Below are positions 35,065 to 48,301 of a stretch of DNA of 64,000 nt, piece by piece. This DNA is from Epiperipatus broadwayi. Its lineage: Eukaryota > Onychophora > Udeonychophora > Euonychophora > Peripatidae. The notes beneath the pieces were generated by a model. That model did no database searches. It was not told where the DNA came from and saw nothing but the letters and a program-made list of their open reading frames with translations. A program made the translations under genes and the position numbers. Within the stretch, counting starts at the first letter, position 1; every line of letters starts with the position of its first letter. The stretch is from positions 1-64,000 of the forward strand of contig JAQFVV010013376.1 in NCBI GenBank assembly GCA_028023455.1, in the 5' to 3' direction.

Positions 35065-35424
35065 AATGTTTAGTGATTTTAAATATATGTATTTAAAAAC
35101 AGAAGTTCAATCATTGATAAGGAAGAAGACTTATGAATGATTAATGGATTTAAACCATAAAAGAGATTTAATCAATGAATTACTATACTTTCTCTAAATT
35201 CTTTTTAGAAGCTTTGAAAATATCACATATATATTTAAATGTTACCATAGCTTTTTTATTCAGTGTATAGTACTTTTGTTATATAGAAGTAATGGTATTT
35301 CAAACATTAAATAAATACTATAAGATTTTAAAAAATCAGATAATATCCTTTTAAAATATATGCTCATTTAGATTAGGATGAAATATTCAACTTGATAAAA
35401 CTAAAATAGCTCTTTGAATAAAAT
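35065..35424. other. A+T-rich DNA without recognisable genes
   Basis: Nothing supported on either strand. Confidence 0.35.
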
Positions 35425-35880
35425 GGATATAAGCCCTGATAGAATGGAATGCCCAGTAAAGTTTGCCTAGCAAAGTTTTAAAATATGAAAATATGTTCAT
35501 TATTTTTAAATTTTTTAGAAATATATAGTCACCATAAAATTATGCTACCTTATTTTAAGAATTTGTCCATTATTCCAATTTATAAAAATAAAGAATGCAA
35601 AATATACTGTGATAAATATAGAATATTATTGTTGTAAACTATAGGATAAATTACTTTCAACAATTTTATTGAATAGCAAGTTCTAGTCCCAGAAGAATCA
35701 TTACCAAGTATTCTACATTTTTAGAACATTAAAACTCTTATAGCATTCTGTTTATTTCTAGAAAATGCAAAAAAAATATGTTTTAAAAAACATTAATTTA
35801 TTAAAGAATTTAATTCTATCAATTGGAAAAAATATATAACATTATTTGAACTTTCCTGGTTGTTCTATGAAGTTTATTCA
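35425..35880 (+). pseudogene. Degenerate LINE reverse transcriptase fragment
   Basis: In shifting + frames the translation gives LPYFKNLSIIPIYKNKE with CDKYRILLL (35550-35640), matching IIVPIYKNKG and CxNYRGISLLS. It continues with QVLVPEESLPS (35670-35705, LPExQCGF position) and FIKEFNSINWKK (35800-35835, FIDLTKAFDSVNRE position). Stops are frequent and the catalytic box is absent. It resembles the fragment at 6.8-7.1 kb in type, but on the other strand. Confidence 0.6.
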
Positions 35881-37780
35881 CTCTACAATTATATAGGGAT
35901 AAGAATTATTTGATGAAACATATTGAAATATTGGTGTTGAATATGGTTAGGTATTACTTCCAGCATTTTTAATGACACCTTGGTTTTACAATAATGTAAA
36001 TATAGCACCAAAGTAAAATACAAGTTTGATTGCAGAATTTTTAAATAACTGATTAAAAATAAAAATGAGAGCTTCATCTTTTTGAATTCTAGATATTAGA
36101 AATTTAATGTCTTGTGCTATTCCTTCCAAATCAATTGATAATCCATAAATGTTTTTAATATTTTCACTGCAACCTATAAAATCTTTTAATAATGATTAAA
36201 ATACTGAAATATCAATGATGTAAAAAAAACAATCCTCAGAAACTTTTAATTTGGATCACAAACCAATTTAAGTATTTTTATAAATATTTAAATAGGAAAA
36301 TGCTGCTGCTGCATTCAGAAAGTTTTTATCAATATAATATTGCTTGTTTTTAGGGCTGTTATTTATTTAAATTCATTGTATCAAAATAAACATGGATCCT
36401 CTATTATCCTCATAACATATATTGGAAAAAAATATTTAATAACATTTCATAAGATTCTGAAAATATTATGATATGGTTAAATGATCAGTATATTCTCCAA
36501 CTTTCTGAATGTTATTATATTGAACCCATTATTGTAAAAACACAGGATAGTAGAAGTTTGTTTTCCATAAGAAAACATATTTCATGATAGGTTTGAAAAT
36601 ATGTTTATGTAACCCACTTATAATACAAAGATTATTTTAAAAAACACTTTGAAAAGTTGAGATACTGACTATTTATATTGCAGAGATAAGTTTGAAATTA
36701 GAAGACAAAAAAGGAACTATAAACTTTGTTTCAGAAGTTAAAATAATTGGTAGTTAGACATCAAATAAACTTACTCAAGAATTAAAATTGTGATGTGTGT
36801 GGAAATATTTGTAAATCTAAGTTGATTTTTATAGTTATATGAAAGTCACCTTTAAATAAAGTCCTTTTTTATTTTCTGCAATTTTTATGATTATATATCT
36901 TTTATGAATGGCTGGCATGAAAACTTAACGCATTAGATAATAAAATATAAGTAAAAATAGTGTTTGTGTATTTTCTTACTAATATAGCTTTAATATTATC
37001 AACACAACATTACTTCAATTTTTTGAGCTTACTGCAATATTACTCTATCTACTCTAGCGTCAATTATTGTAAGCTTGTGTAATAATATTAATGATAATGG
37101 GTTGTCCTAACGTAAAAATTTAAAATAAAATATGCTTTAATTGCTGTAAACTTTTTTTTTTTAAAAAAAAAAAAATTCTTTAATATCAAACAAAAAATAA
37201 TTGAATAAGTTGCTTAAAAATCACCAAAGGTAAAACGTTAAATACAATTGACTAAACTAATACTTTCTTTTTTTTTTTAAATGTCCTCAAACATGAATTA
37301 ATCTAGGCATTTTAATTCTAAAATTTAATATGATATCACTGTATTGAAATGCACAGAGTAAAATTTCATTGATAATTAAAATAATATCCAGTTCATGTGC
37401 GAAGTTAATAAGTTCAATAGATAGTATCAAGACAGAATTATTATTGCGATAAAAAAATCCGATGACATTTTTTCTGAGTAAACTTAAAAAATTATGAATT
37501 AATATATATATAACAAATATTGCATTTTGAATTAATAAAGATAAAAAACAATGTAAAAGTTAAATTATTCTGCCAGGTGCAAAATTGATGACATCAGATA
37601 TATTAATAAAAAATGTAAAGTTTCGTGGAATTAAAATATGATTTTATTGTGAGTTTTATTAAATTATAAATTAATGAAACAAAATGAGCAACAATCAATA
37701 TAAAATTTTTATCTGAAAATGAGTTTGCATTTAGTAAAAAAAAAAAAGGACAATAAGAATAATGAAACATTTATTAAATA
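35881..37780. other. A+T-rich DNA without recognisable genes
   Basis: May hold further worn LINE sequence at 35890-36180. Poly-T/poly-A tracts at 37150-37175. No gene supported. Confidence 0.3.
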
Positions 37781-38397
37781 TATATATATGGGATTCGAAC
37801 TCAGACTTTCGCACGACCCTCAACTCTCCATGCCATCTCATATTGCTGATCCACCTGATCACACACATGTTGAAAAGATAAATAATCACCAATATATGTA
37901 TTTCATGCTAAACCAGCAACCATCAGTTGGTCCAGATTACCATCTCCACACATATATACAATCAGTGCGCAGCTTTATATTAAAACAGCCAATCTTCATA
38001 CTTTAATGGACAGGCTTCAAACTACTCCAACCCACAACTCTTCAGCCATCCATTTCATTGAAAATCTGATGATGGAATGTTCAAAGCTCATGTTAGTGCC
38101 AAGGCTGAAGAGTTGTGGGTTGGAGTAGTTTGAAGCCTGTCCATTAAAATATGAAGATTGGCTATTTTAATATAAAATTGAGCACTGATTGTGTGTATGT
38201 GTGGAGATGGTAATCTGGACCAACTAATGATTGCTGGTGATGATTATTTATCTTTTCAGCAGCTGTGTGATCAAATGGGTCAGCAATATGAGATGGCATG
38301 GAGTGTTGAGAGTTGTGTGACAGTCTGAGTTTGAATCCCATATATATTACATTACATGTGTAAGAGTGTGAAAGCCTGTACAATGTATTAAAATTAC
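37781..38397. repeat. Foldback palindrome of family FB2 with tRNA-like ends
   Basis: Arms 37781-38047 and 38103-38350 around a 55-base loop. The outer ends read GGGATTCGAACTCAGACTTT, whose reverse complement contains TTCGAATCCC, a box B. About 43 bp further in, TGATCAGGTGGG (reverse strand) is a box A-like match. The right flank continues to AATGTATTAAAATTAC, also seen at 38.88 and 52.35 kb. Confidence 0.9.
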
Positions 38398-38463
38398 ATA
38401 TTGAAACATAGGGTGTTAAAGATCTGCCCATCCCTCACATATGTATGTAAAATGAATTATTCT

Positions 38464-38894
38464 CCAGTACATGAGGGGTCAGAATGACTAATGTCAACAT
38501 GGGTAGGGTGGCAACTTTGTCACTAACTAGGGTTTTGAACGTTCTGTCATCAGATTTTCAATAAAATGGATGGCTGGAGAGAGATATATGAGTTGTAGTA
38601 GTTTGAAGCCTGTCCATTAAAATATAAAGATTGCCTATCTTAATATAAAGCTGAGCACTGATTGCATATATGTGTGGAGACAGTAATCTGGACCCACTGA
38701 TGATTGCTGGTTTAGCATGAAATGCATATATTGGTGATTATTTATCTTTTCAACATGTGTGTGATCAGGTGGGTTAGCAATATGAGATGGCATGGAGAGT
38801 TGAGGGTCATGTAAAAGTCTGAGTTCAAATGTCATATATATATATATATTACATTATATGTACGGGTGCATGTAAGCCTACACAGTGTATTAAA
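38464..38894 (+). repeat. Half-copy of foldback family FB2 including its centre
   Basis: From GAGGGGTCAGAATGAC, the centre sequence also present at 23.3 kb in reverse, through the complete right arm to CACAGTGTATTAAAA. Only one arm is present, so this is a monomer or truncated dimer. Confidence 0.85.
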
Positions 38895-41800
38895 AGATAT
38901 ATAGAAAAAGAAATTTGAAAGAAAAAATGGTTTATAAAAAAATAGTATATGAATTTGAAATAATCTATTAGAAGAAATACATGCAAAGTTGGATGATAAG
39001 ATTAAATAATTACCTATGAGAAATAATATATAGGTAAGTAAAAGATAAAATTAAATGGTGTTCTATAAGAAAAAATAAGACAGAAGATAAGAATAAATTT
39101 CTTATCAAAAGAAATTCATATAGAAGAATAAAAACATGGATGTGATCTTTGCTTTATTTGTTTAACATTTATTTAAATAAGTTGCTAAATGAGTGGAGTA
39201 CGGAGAAATATAAAAGAAGACCTCATTGTTTGCTAAAGATATGGCAGCACTTGCTGGTAGATTAGACAGACTTAATTAAAATACAATGGAGTACATTTAT
39301 TTGGGATGGGAGTAAATATATTAAAAATAGAATGATAAAAAAATTAAAAAAACATACCTATTTAAGCATTAAGTTGGATCACGAAGTATTAAATAAATTG
39401 ATATTTTGAGTATAGTAGAAAAGTCGGATTAATAATAATGGAAATATGCTTAAAAAATTTATAATGATATTTGCAATAGTTAAAAATAGTCTTTACTACC
39501 TTTTTTCATTGTTTAACTTATTAGAAGCTAGATTTGAAAAGTGGTTCATAAGTTATTATTGCTTTATAAGAACAAGAATCTTGATGTATGAGAGTTTTGT
39601 TTAAAACTTTTTTTCTGTTTCTTAATATAATAAATTTACGAGACCTGAAACTACTTTTAAGCTCTACCTGAATGATCTGAATATGACCAGTATCTTATAA
39701 ATGTATGATACAGTTAGTTTTAAAGCTGTTAAAAATTGTCATGTCTCAAGCAACATTTGATTTTATTCTGAATAATATTAGTACTTCATCATGTCCATGT
39801 CTGATTAAAAATAATTTAAAATAAATTGCTTTTTATAAATTCATCAGTCTGTTTTTTTTAATATCTTTTCCATAATCATATTTTGTTACACCTAATTTAT
39901 TATCTAATTGTCTGTATAATAAATCAGTATATCAGAATAAAAATTATTACCATCAAACAAATTATAAATGTTCTCATAAAATTATATTTTTTTATCAGTG
40001 TGACAGGAACACACTTATGCATTAGGAACAGTAATTCATTCCATTCACTCTATTACATAGTCACCAATAATATCCTGAATAATCAGTGGGTAATAGATAA
40101 TATTACTATCACTCCTTCAATGAGCAAAATTTTTAAACTTAGTCTTAAGATTCTGAATCCAAGTTATCTTTCATGTATAATGATATAGATCTGACTCTAG
40201 GAAAGCAACTATATAGTTTGGGTTAAAATAAAATTTCAAAACATTGACTTGAATAGTATAAAAAAGAGTGATTTTTAATTTTGTGAGTGCAAATGCTCCT
40301 CATTTAAAAAAGATCAATGGTCAGAAACTAATTTGGAGAACTGAAGTGCTCTATCATTTAGTGTCTATTGATTAATCAAAATTGGAATAAATGGAATTGA
40401 TGTGGTTGGAATAGATTGCTGCTTTCAATGCAGATATAGAAAAAAAACTTAATTGTGTACGTTGTTTCATTTGAAGAATATATTTGTAAAATTTTTATAC
40501 ATTAATAGCTTAACCATAAAAGCAGATTATTTACTTAAAAATACAAGAAATGTCTGAAATTTTATTTTTTCATTGTTTATTACAAATAAATCTTGCACAA
40601 TTACATTTTCTAATTACTGTTCTTTTATAAGATGTAAAAGACTAATATAATTATCCCATAATTGGGATAGATTTGACATAATAGAATAATAAAATTTACA
40701 TATTCAAACCAAAAACAAAATGAGAATGGAAGCAAAAGAGATTAAATGAATAAACAATAAAAAAGAATATCACACAGGATTGTGTGCTTTTACTGCTTCT
40801 TAAAACTTATATTTAGAAGAAAAATATAAATGATCCTGGATAAAAGTAAAAAAGAGAATAAAATAAATGGAATAATAATAATTTAAGATAAACTGATGAT
40901 GTTTATAATGGCTACTTCTCAAATATTTATTCTCTTTTTTGTGTTTCTCTTTTCTTCCTTCATTCACTGCTTTCATCATTCTTTTTCATTTTTACTTTTC
41001 CTTTCTATTTCACCTCTTGTTAACTTTTTGATTAGGCTGATTATATTTTATTGGTGCAAAAATAAAATGGTGAAATTACTTCAATAATTATAAAAAAATA
41101 AAAAAATATTCCAAATTATTTGTTAAATTTATGTCCAAAATATATGTCACTGAAGCAACCATACATAATAGACCAACCATGAAGATTAAAAATATTATTA
41201 CATTGCAGAATTCATGAAATTTATAATCTACTTAACTGAGTATTTGAGTGACTATGGTGATAAACTATAGAAATGTTATCTTTCTTTGTTCCATTTCTCC
41301 AAGTGTTTAGTAATCATTAGCATTATATATGTTAACTATTCAAATGTTTGAATTTTTGCCTATTTCTGAACATGTTACATTAGTAACTGAATTCTTTGAA
41401 ACTAATATTTATTTTTTACCATTTGGGCATCTTTTTCAACAATATCCATCTGAATTTATAAGTATTTTTTATACTGGATTAATTTTTGTTTAAATACTAT
41501 GTGCTCATTTTATAAAAGTTATTTTGCCATATCAAAAAAAAGAACACTGATTTTTCTAAACATATAAACTGCTTTAAAGTATCTCTTATTACAAAAATAT
41601 TTTTTAGCTTCTAATATTATCCAATAGATTAAGATCAGTTGGAAAAGATTGAAATGATTTTTTTCCTAAAATAAATACAATATATAGCTGGCAAAATAAG
41701 AAGAATGACAATTATTAGACAAAACCCACTTTATTACAAATATTCTTGTAAAATATCAAACTTACATTTATTACAATTATTATTCAAAGTGAATTAATGA

Positions 41801-42349
41801 GCTATATTTTTATTTAGTAAAAAAACTAATTCTTAACAAATTCAACATCAAACAATATTTATGTAACAGTACTTGCATTTCATTATAGATCTAATATCCT
41901 GACATCCAGTACTATAATACCAGAGATACCAATTAAAACTTTGGAACAATTCTAGAATTAAACATCATTTTATAGAAACAAAATCATTACATTTAGCTCA
42001 AGGGTCAAATAATTCCAGTTAGTAGAGTTACTATGAATTTTAGAAAATGAAGAGGTAGAAGTCTTTGATTAGATAAACAAAAAAGTTAAATCTTTCAGAG
42101 TCACAATCAGATGAACATCAAAAATATATGTTAGATAAGTTGTTCAATGACTTTATCTTTTATAGTCAGAGAATAAAATAGTTGATGTTGAGAATATTAA
42201 AGTGAGCAATAAGTGACATCAAAAAGATGAAAAAGTATGTTACTGAAATAACATTAATATTGAATAATAACATTTCTTTGATATTTTAGTAATGGTAACA
42301 TTTCACTTATAGTAATATGTTGAACTACTGTCATCATATAATACCATTG
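38895..42349. other. Unassigned A+T-rich DNA with possible worn elements
   Basis: 39260-39370 reads IKIQWSTFIWDGSKYIKN in one + frame, weakly like a LINE C-terminus. 40330-40440 shares a diverged segment with 44790-44890. Open frames 39883-40188 and 40896-41087 are low complexity. No gene supported. Confidence 0.3.
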
Positions 42350-42425
42350 TTAAATGTTTTAGAAAAAGTCAAACTATTAACATTTTTAAAAATATATTCA
42401 ACTGTTAGTAATAATAAGATACATA
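42350..42425 (-). repeat. Inverted SINE-S tail, left of the second Penelope relic
   Basis: TTAAATGTTTTAGAAAAAG and ATTCAACTGTTAGTAATA match the reverse of the SINE-S tail, as at 30105-30215. Confidence 0.55.
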
Positions 42426-42779
42426 TTAGAAGAGAACTTATTTTGAATGATATTTGTCCTTTTATTTAGGTGAATGATAACAGATTAGCACAAAAATTAA
42501 AATGGTGTTATTTGAATTTATGAACACTGAATTTAAGATGGCATTTTATATAATTAGACTACTTTTTCAAAAGAAACAATCAATAAAAAATTTATATATT
42601 TACTTATAAGGGTTCTCTTTAAGGGAAAGATGTTTTCAAATGTTATGAATTATTATTTTATGTTAATTTAGGGAATTATTTACTATTGTCATACAAAAAC
42701 TTTTTTCCCTCTATTATTTTTGTACTTTCTCAATTGAAAGTATTTTCATTAGTATTTGCATGCAGATGTCTCTGAAATA

Positions 42780-42985
42780 GCAGACCATGCATTTATCACT
42801 GGAGTTTGGGATAAATGCAAAAATTATTGATCAGAAAAAAAAATAGAAACTGCTTATATGATAATGGAAAATAATACCATAAATCAAACTGGTGTGGTAA
42901 TTCATAATATTTCTTAATCATTCATTAATCTTTCTCTTTAAAAGAAAGAAATCAGGAGGGTCATTATAAATCAGTGTATAAAATT
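42780..42985 (+). pseudogene. Second Penelope-like GIY-YIG C-terminus relic
   Basis: The translation ADHAFITGVWDKCKNY, then KKIETAYMIMENNTINQTG and VVIHNI, and after a stop KEIRR with IKFLLTIVF, lines up residue by residue with the relic at 30219-30464 (KFKEAAHMTMAKNPISQPS, EIRRDL, IKFLLTVAF). It retains the HAFxTG segment lost in the other copy. It is more decayed and contains in-frame stops. Confidence 0.55.
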
Positions 42986-42999
42986 TTTATTGACCATTG

Positions 43000-43212
43000 T
43001 TTTTGATATACTAGCCTAACTGAGTTAAAAAATCACATAAAATTCATAATTCATGAATCTAAACATCACTGATTCAATGTGATAGTCTATTGCTAGTCAG
43101 GTCAACAAAACTTGAAGAAAAATGTTGGAAATGTAATTGGAAAAGTATAAATAAAGATTGAACTTTTCTAAAACTATTTAGCAAGCCCATTAAATGATAG
43201 AAATAGTCTCTG
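43000..43212 (+). repeat. tRNA-derived SINE, copy S2 (diverged)
   Basis: It shares with S1 the order CTCAATTAG-like box A (worn), CTGATTCAATGTGATAG at the box B position, TGCTAGTCAGGTCAACAA, ATAAATAAAGATTGAAC and GATAGAAATAGTCT at the end. It follows the Penelope relic exactly as at 30.46 kb. Confidence 0.6.
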
Positions 43213-43690
43213 TGTATTTAAGTATTATTTTATATTAGTAGCATTTATCATAATGTATATTTAAATACTTTAGAAATAGGATTTAACTTATATCATATGC
43301 ATCTTGAATGTTTATAATAGTTAAACAATATCCTTATTTTCCAATAGAGAGACCTCTCAAACCTCAATACAAGATAGTGACTTTTATAAAGATAGGAGTT
43401 GCTGACTTATCTTTAACCTAACTTTCCATTTATATAGGCCAATGTGAAGCATCTTGATTTGGGAGTATGAAGCTGTTATTGTCTTCATGGTTTAAGTCCA
43501 CTATTTCCTTTACAAATTTACCTTATCGGCAAATAAAGACATTGTTTGACTATTATAAACATTCAAAGTGCATATGATATAGGTTAAAGTCTGTCTCTAA
43601 AGTATTTACACATACTTCCTGTGCACTTAACAAATAATTATAACTTTATAATGTATATTATAAACTGAAAGTACTTAAATAAAAACATTT
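43213..43690. repeat. Foldback with long loop, arms ~140 bp
   Basis: Left arm about 43213-43352 and right arm about 43520-43690. TATATCATATGCA, TTGAATGTTTATAATAGT and AAACAATNTCNTTATTT pair across a loop of about 170 bp. The loop contains GGAGTATGAAGC and GGTTTAAGTCC, which vaguely resemble tRNA boxes. Confidence 0.75.
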
Positions 43691-46600
43691 TAATTTTTCA
43701 GCAACTATTTTTCGGTGCAAGTGAATATTTTAAAATCAGATATAATATTATTTAATACAAGTAAACCTTAGCATTTTGTAATTCTACTTTCTACAATATT
43801 TTGAATAATTGATAAATTTGATTAAATAAATTGGGTAAAAATGTTATGTTACCAATACAAGTTTATAAATACAGTAAGTACAATTATAAGTTTTTCCTTG
43901 TAAAAAATAAGCAATTTATAAATAAACATATTTGGCATAAAATCATTTAAAAAAGAAAACTCCCTTCTAATAAATAAGTAAAAAGAATATGAAAATAAAC
44001 AATTTTATATTGTAGTAGTAATTATTCTTTAGTTGTGAAGTTTTCTCCGATGACAATCTCCAGTATCATATTAAAAATAAGTTTTTGTTAATCTTGTCTG
44101 AGTAATTACATTATCAAATTCCTTTCTCATCTTGCTCTGAAGATTTGTTTAAAGTGATGATAGCAGCTATAAATAAATGAAAATATGACTCAAAAGTATA
44201 ATAAGACTATCTACACTATGTTGCACGGTAAATGATTGATTAGTCATTGAAAATTACAAAAGCCCCTAATAAATAATATTCAAGTATTATATGAAATCTT
44301 GTTGGAATATCTCAAGAAATTCTTGTTTTAAAATTACCAGAAAATAAATGTAAAATATTTAGAATATATTATTACTTTGGGATGAATAGTGTAATATTAT
44401 TAAAGCTGCTTCTCAAAACCAGAAATTCAGAGTCAAAAATAGGGCATTTTATCATATTTAATACCTTTCTAAAATCAGTAACAAATTAGGATTGGCCCTG
44501 AAGAAATAAAACATAAATCATGAATAACTTTTATTTTTGAATTTAAGGATAGATCAAACTAATTACTCTCAAGTGATTTAGAATTGAAAATTATTCTGTA
44601 TAATATTGTATTTAATAATTAATTTTAAATTGTGTTTTTTTAATATTATTATTATAATGTGTTTGTGATTGTACAGATTATAATATAATAAAAAATAAGA
44701 AAGAATCAAAATTGAATCTATACAAAATATATATGAAATAACAAATCTTGATTAAAAGGGTTTTTATAAGAATCACAATCCTAAACCAGGAATTCAGATA
44801 TATCTCTGCCATCTATTATCCATTGATTAATGAAATTTACAATAAATGCTCTATAATAAGAATAGAGTCAATTACTGCTTTTAATGCAGATCAAGATTTT
44901 GAATCAATCATGGTCCAAGTATTTATTAATAAAATATTAAATAACATAAAACCTTACAGATCAACATATTCTCTAATTTATCTAAACACTATTGAAAAAA
45001 CATTAACATGTAAATATAGTTTTAATGTTAATATAAAGTAAAAAACTTTATGAGACTAATTAAATAAATTTGAACTAGTCTAATTATGTACTTTTTTATT
45101 CAATAAAACGAACATTATATTTTGAAAACATTTTATTATGTGTGATTATGTTGCATTTAGAACACAGGAATGTTTCTACCATAACCCAACATAAAAACTG
45201 AGTCCAAAAAATAGTGCATTTTTTAACAGGTGTTATACAAAATATCTTGTGGACGTTTAAGTCATTTCTTTTCTTGCATCATTATGCCTTATCAGGCCAA
45301 ATTTAGTATCATTATGGATAACAACTATAGTGGTTGTTGGACAAATTAAAGCTAGCAATCAGACCTTTTTCATAATTAAATTATAAATCAGTTGGAAAAT
45401 AAAAATAAAACTTCAAAAGTTTGCAAGCATAAGACAGAATATAATATTATCAGACAAATCAACATTTTAAAAGAAATATAATTCATTTTAAAAATACTTT
45501 CACTAAGCTTATATAAGGTGCTTAGTTTTGTTTTGTACTATATGATTTAAAGCTATGATATAGGACAGGGCGCAATGTTCTTGGTTTGAGTCCCAGTAAA
45601 AAAAAATCACTTTGATCAACAGCATGAAACTATTGTTTTGGTCTGTCACTCAGATGATGAAATGGCATACGACATTCTGAAAACTAATTTTTTATTTATT
45701 TATTTATTTACTTCATTCTTTAAAAAAAATAAGACGTAACTGGTAATTGATATCCATTCTAAAAAAAGATTACTTTATTGTTTTGAAATAATTAAATAAA
45801 CAGCCAGTTGTCTAATAGATTAACAGTATTTTTAAGTAATTTATTTAGACTATTAAATGGAATAAAAGAGAATTACCATCGTCTTGCAATATTCCAATTA
45901 TTTAAATAGAAACCAAGTTTCAATAAAAATAAAATGATACCAGCAGAAAGCAATATTACTTGGATTTTATTTTTAATTAGAAATGCTTGGAAGATTACAA
46001 CATATAAATGAAAATAAGTTAGTAAAAATAATGTTAAAATAGATTATTTTAAGAGACCAATAAGCACATTAAGAAAAAAGATTTTACGATATATAAAATT
46101 AATACATAAAAATGTATTTCTATATATTTATAAAAGAAATGGAATAAATATTTAAAATATATATTAATGATGCATAATTATGGAATACAGGGGGGGAAGA
46201 TAGATAAGATGATTCGAAGAAAGACATAGGTTTATGGGAAATGAATATGAATAAAAAATTGTTTGAAATTATAAAAGAGTAAAAAATAAATAAAATATGA
46301 AAGAATATATTATAACACTAAAGGGAGATTACTGTTATTTTGTGCAAGCACAGAATACATTGTTGCCAAAAAAGGAAGACAAAAATAGAATATAGGATTG
46401 GACTATGGCTGTTATGCTTTAAGAAGAACAGAAAGAAAGTGTTGAATATTTATTTTTGAAGTACAGGATGTTGAAAAAGAATCAGAATTTATTATATAAA
46501 GAGTAAGAAAAACTTAAAGATAAAAAGACTAAAAAAAATTGCAATTTGTATGGACTTTTTTTTTGTTCAAGTGATAACAAAAATAGGTAATAAAATAAAT

Positions 46601-47659
46601 ATAGAGGCATTAATGAAATTGTTTTATTAGAATAGAATGAAAGTAGAAAAAAGAAATAAATCTGTGCTAAAATAATGATTTTGTGATTAGAAGTAATAAG
46701 TAGATCAGTTTATTGTGATATACTGTATAAATTTCAACAAAAAGGAATGTGTAACTTGCTTAACATGGTCTCTCAGCAAATAACCTATGCTCAAAATCTG
46801 TCTTTATTTTTGGAGAGATCAATTTTATATCACATCCTGTTATTATCACATTACAAAAATAGGAAATATAAAAAATAATGTAATTATCAATAGAAACTTA
46901 AACATTATTCATTATCCGTAATTTAATTTATAAATAAACTGGTTATTGTGTCAACAAGCAGTTATTTCCCACCTTCTCTTCTACTTTTTGTGTTATAATT
47001 TTAAATAGACAAACAACTTTACTACTAAGATATTATTTGTTTTGTTTAATCTTTTGTAGCCAAATGAACAACTGTAAAATAGTTCAGAATGAAAAAAAGT
47101 AGTGTAATAAAATTGCCACTATAAAAATTACGTATAATTAACAACTTAGAAGAGATATGATGTTTAGATAATCAAGCAACAAATTGAGCATAATAGTTTA
47201 ATTCATATGACTGATATTTTTTTTCACCCAAGAATTTTTTTCAAAACAGTTTAGCTATGAATCCATCATTTTGCCATTGCACTAAACCAGAGAGGGTGAA
47301 ATAGAAGATTGAAATGAAAGTTCGGCAATTAAATTCAGGGATTAGCAGTCTCTCGAAACAATTTCTTATTTATTAAATTATTATCACGAATATACTTGAA
47401 AGCATAAATAAAAGAATAAAAGATTTTAGACTTCATATTATTTAACTGCTTTTCAGTTATTCTTTTATGGTCTATGAAGATGACCCATTAAGTATCGTTA
47501 TCTCAAAATATAAACATTGACTAATGATTTAAAAATGCACTGTACAATTATAAATCATATATTAAAAGACAAATTACATTTGCAATTTTTGTTTTTATTA
47601 ACTTAAATATATCATGCTTGTTATAGTAAATTACTGAAATATAAAAGATATTACTATAA
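43691..47659. other. A+T-rich DNA without recognisable genes
   Basis: 44748-45041 is a 97-codon frame without a known domain; part of it is repeated in worn form at 40.3 kb. 45691-45712 is (TTTA)n. 45580-45600 has a box B-like GGTTTGAGTCCC without a usable box A. Confidence 0.3.
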
Positions 47660-47745
47660 GCAGAACATCACATGATCACCATCTCTTATGTTTTCTCATA
47701 ATGAGTGGCAATACATATAGAGAGTTTTGCCTGTTTTAATATAAG
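47660..47745. repeat. FB1 deletion derivative
   Basis: CACATGATCACCATCTCTTATG (the left flank of FB1 at 32.78 kb) is joined directly to TGAGTGGCAATAC...GAGAGTTTTGCCTG (the outer right arm). The whole centre is missing. Confidence 0.75.
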
Positions 47746-48293
47746 CAGAACAGTGACACCTAATGAAATATGCTATATTGAATCCACTTTAAATCTATCT
47801 TGGGACCAAATGGCAAAAAATATGTTTGAGTCAAAGTTTTATACATTCCAAATTAATAATGATCTGAGTAAAAGCCATCCTGTTTGCATGTTATACAAAT
47901 TTTAACAACCATGAGTAAAGATATTGATAAAATAGATATTTTACAAGTAAATTAATAATAATTAAACAAAGTATTGTACCTATAACTTCTTTGAATTTTA
48001 TGGCAATTTTTCTTTAATACACAAGTTTGCCATTAGCCAAATTGCTGAATGTAAAAATTATTTTATAACAACCAATAAAAAATCTATAATATATTGCAAA
48101 GGATGTTTATACAGCTTAAGACATATATAAAATGAGGATTGTGTTAAACTTGATGTAACTTTTTTAAAATTTATTGTACTTTATCTATGCCAAAAATTAT
48201 TTATATATGTTTGAATTAATATAAATTGGGATTGTATAAATAAAAGACTATCTATAATAATAAAAAAGAAATATTATGATAAGAAAAGAATCA
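47746..48293. other. A+T-rich DNA without recognisable genes
   Basis: The open frame at 47705-47905 begins in the FB1 remnant and shows no domain. Confidence 0.3.
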
Positions 48294-48301
48294 GACTAAA
48301 A

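Noticed and set aside
45570-45605. Box B-like GGTTTGAGTCCC suggesting a SINE
   Set aside because: No box A at tRNA distance and no matching copy elsewhere in the window.
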